This document shows positions 6,526-6,586 of a stretch of DNA of 6,586 nucleotides, piece by piece (the first letter of the stretch is position 1; every line of letters begins with the position of its first letter). Source of the stretch: Saprospiraceae bacterium (GTDB lineage Bacteria; Bacteroidota; Bacteroidia; Chitinophagales; Saprospiraceae); NCBI GenBank assembly GCA_020628755.1, contig JAHDEQ010000127.1:1492-8077 (forward strand), in the 5' to 3' direction. The notes beneath the pieces were generated by a model, which did no database searches, was not told the origin of the DNA, and worked only from the letters and a program-made list of their open reading frames with translations. The translations under genes and the position numbers were made by a program.

Positions 6526-6586
6526 TTCCATACAACGTCTTAAATTTCAATCAACACTTTATTCAGTGTACAGAATCCAAAATATA

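Overview
The window reads as Bacteroidota (Bacteroidetes) chromosome. Three things point there: AT-rich coding DNA with no clear Shine-Dalgarno sites, two secreted proteins ending in type IX secretion system (T9SS) type A sorting domains (YPNPSSG and FPNPSNG motifs), and a TAnnTTTG -7 promoter box of the Bacteroidota type. Abundant FG-GAP/ASPIC proteins and a divergent arginase-fold protein fit Saprospiria or a related class, but the order cannot be fixed from this sequence.

Layout, left to right. (1) 50-3397 (+) encodes a large secreted protein made of two consecutive CRTAC1-like modules. Each module has seven Asp-rich FG-GAP/VCBS motifs followed by an ASPIC/UnbV domain, and a T9SS sorting domain ends the protein. 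(2) 3410-3625 (+) is a decayed, internally deleted remnant of a Uma2-family (DUF820, PD-(D/E)XK fold) gene with no usable start codon. (3) 3626-3742 is an AT-rich leader. (4) 3743-5194 (+) encodes a second T9SS cargo, a predicted seven-bladed beta-propeller of repeated DGGY..VG and D.NGN..W motifs. (5) 5195-5314 separates convergent genes and is packed with inverted repeats. (6) 5315-6415 (-) encodes the Bacteroidota formimidoylglutamase/arginase-like protein, in which several manganese ligands look replaced. A TAnnTTTG box lies just before its ATG. (7) 6436-6586 is an upstream intergenic region with one perfect short palindrome.

How the genes relate: the two plus-strand genes encode exported, probably surface-displayed or released, repeat proteins. 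They share the T9SS route but need not share a pathway. The minus-strand gene is cytoplasmic and has its own promoter. I see no complete new defence, mobile or biosynthetic system. The points most worth following are the degenerate active site of the arginase-like protein, the doubled propeller-ASPIC architecture, the Uma2 relic, and the cluster of perfect palindromes in and around the minus-strand gene.
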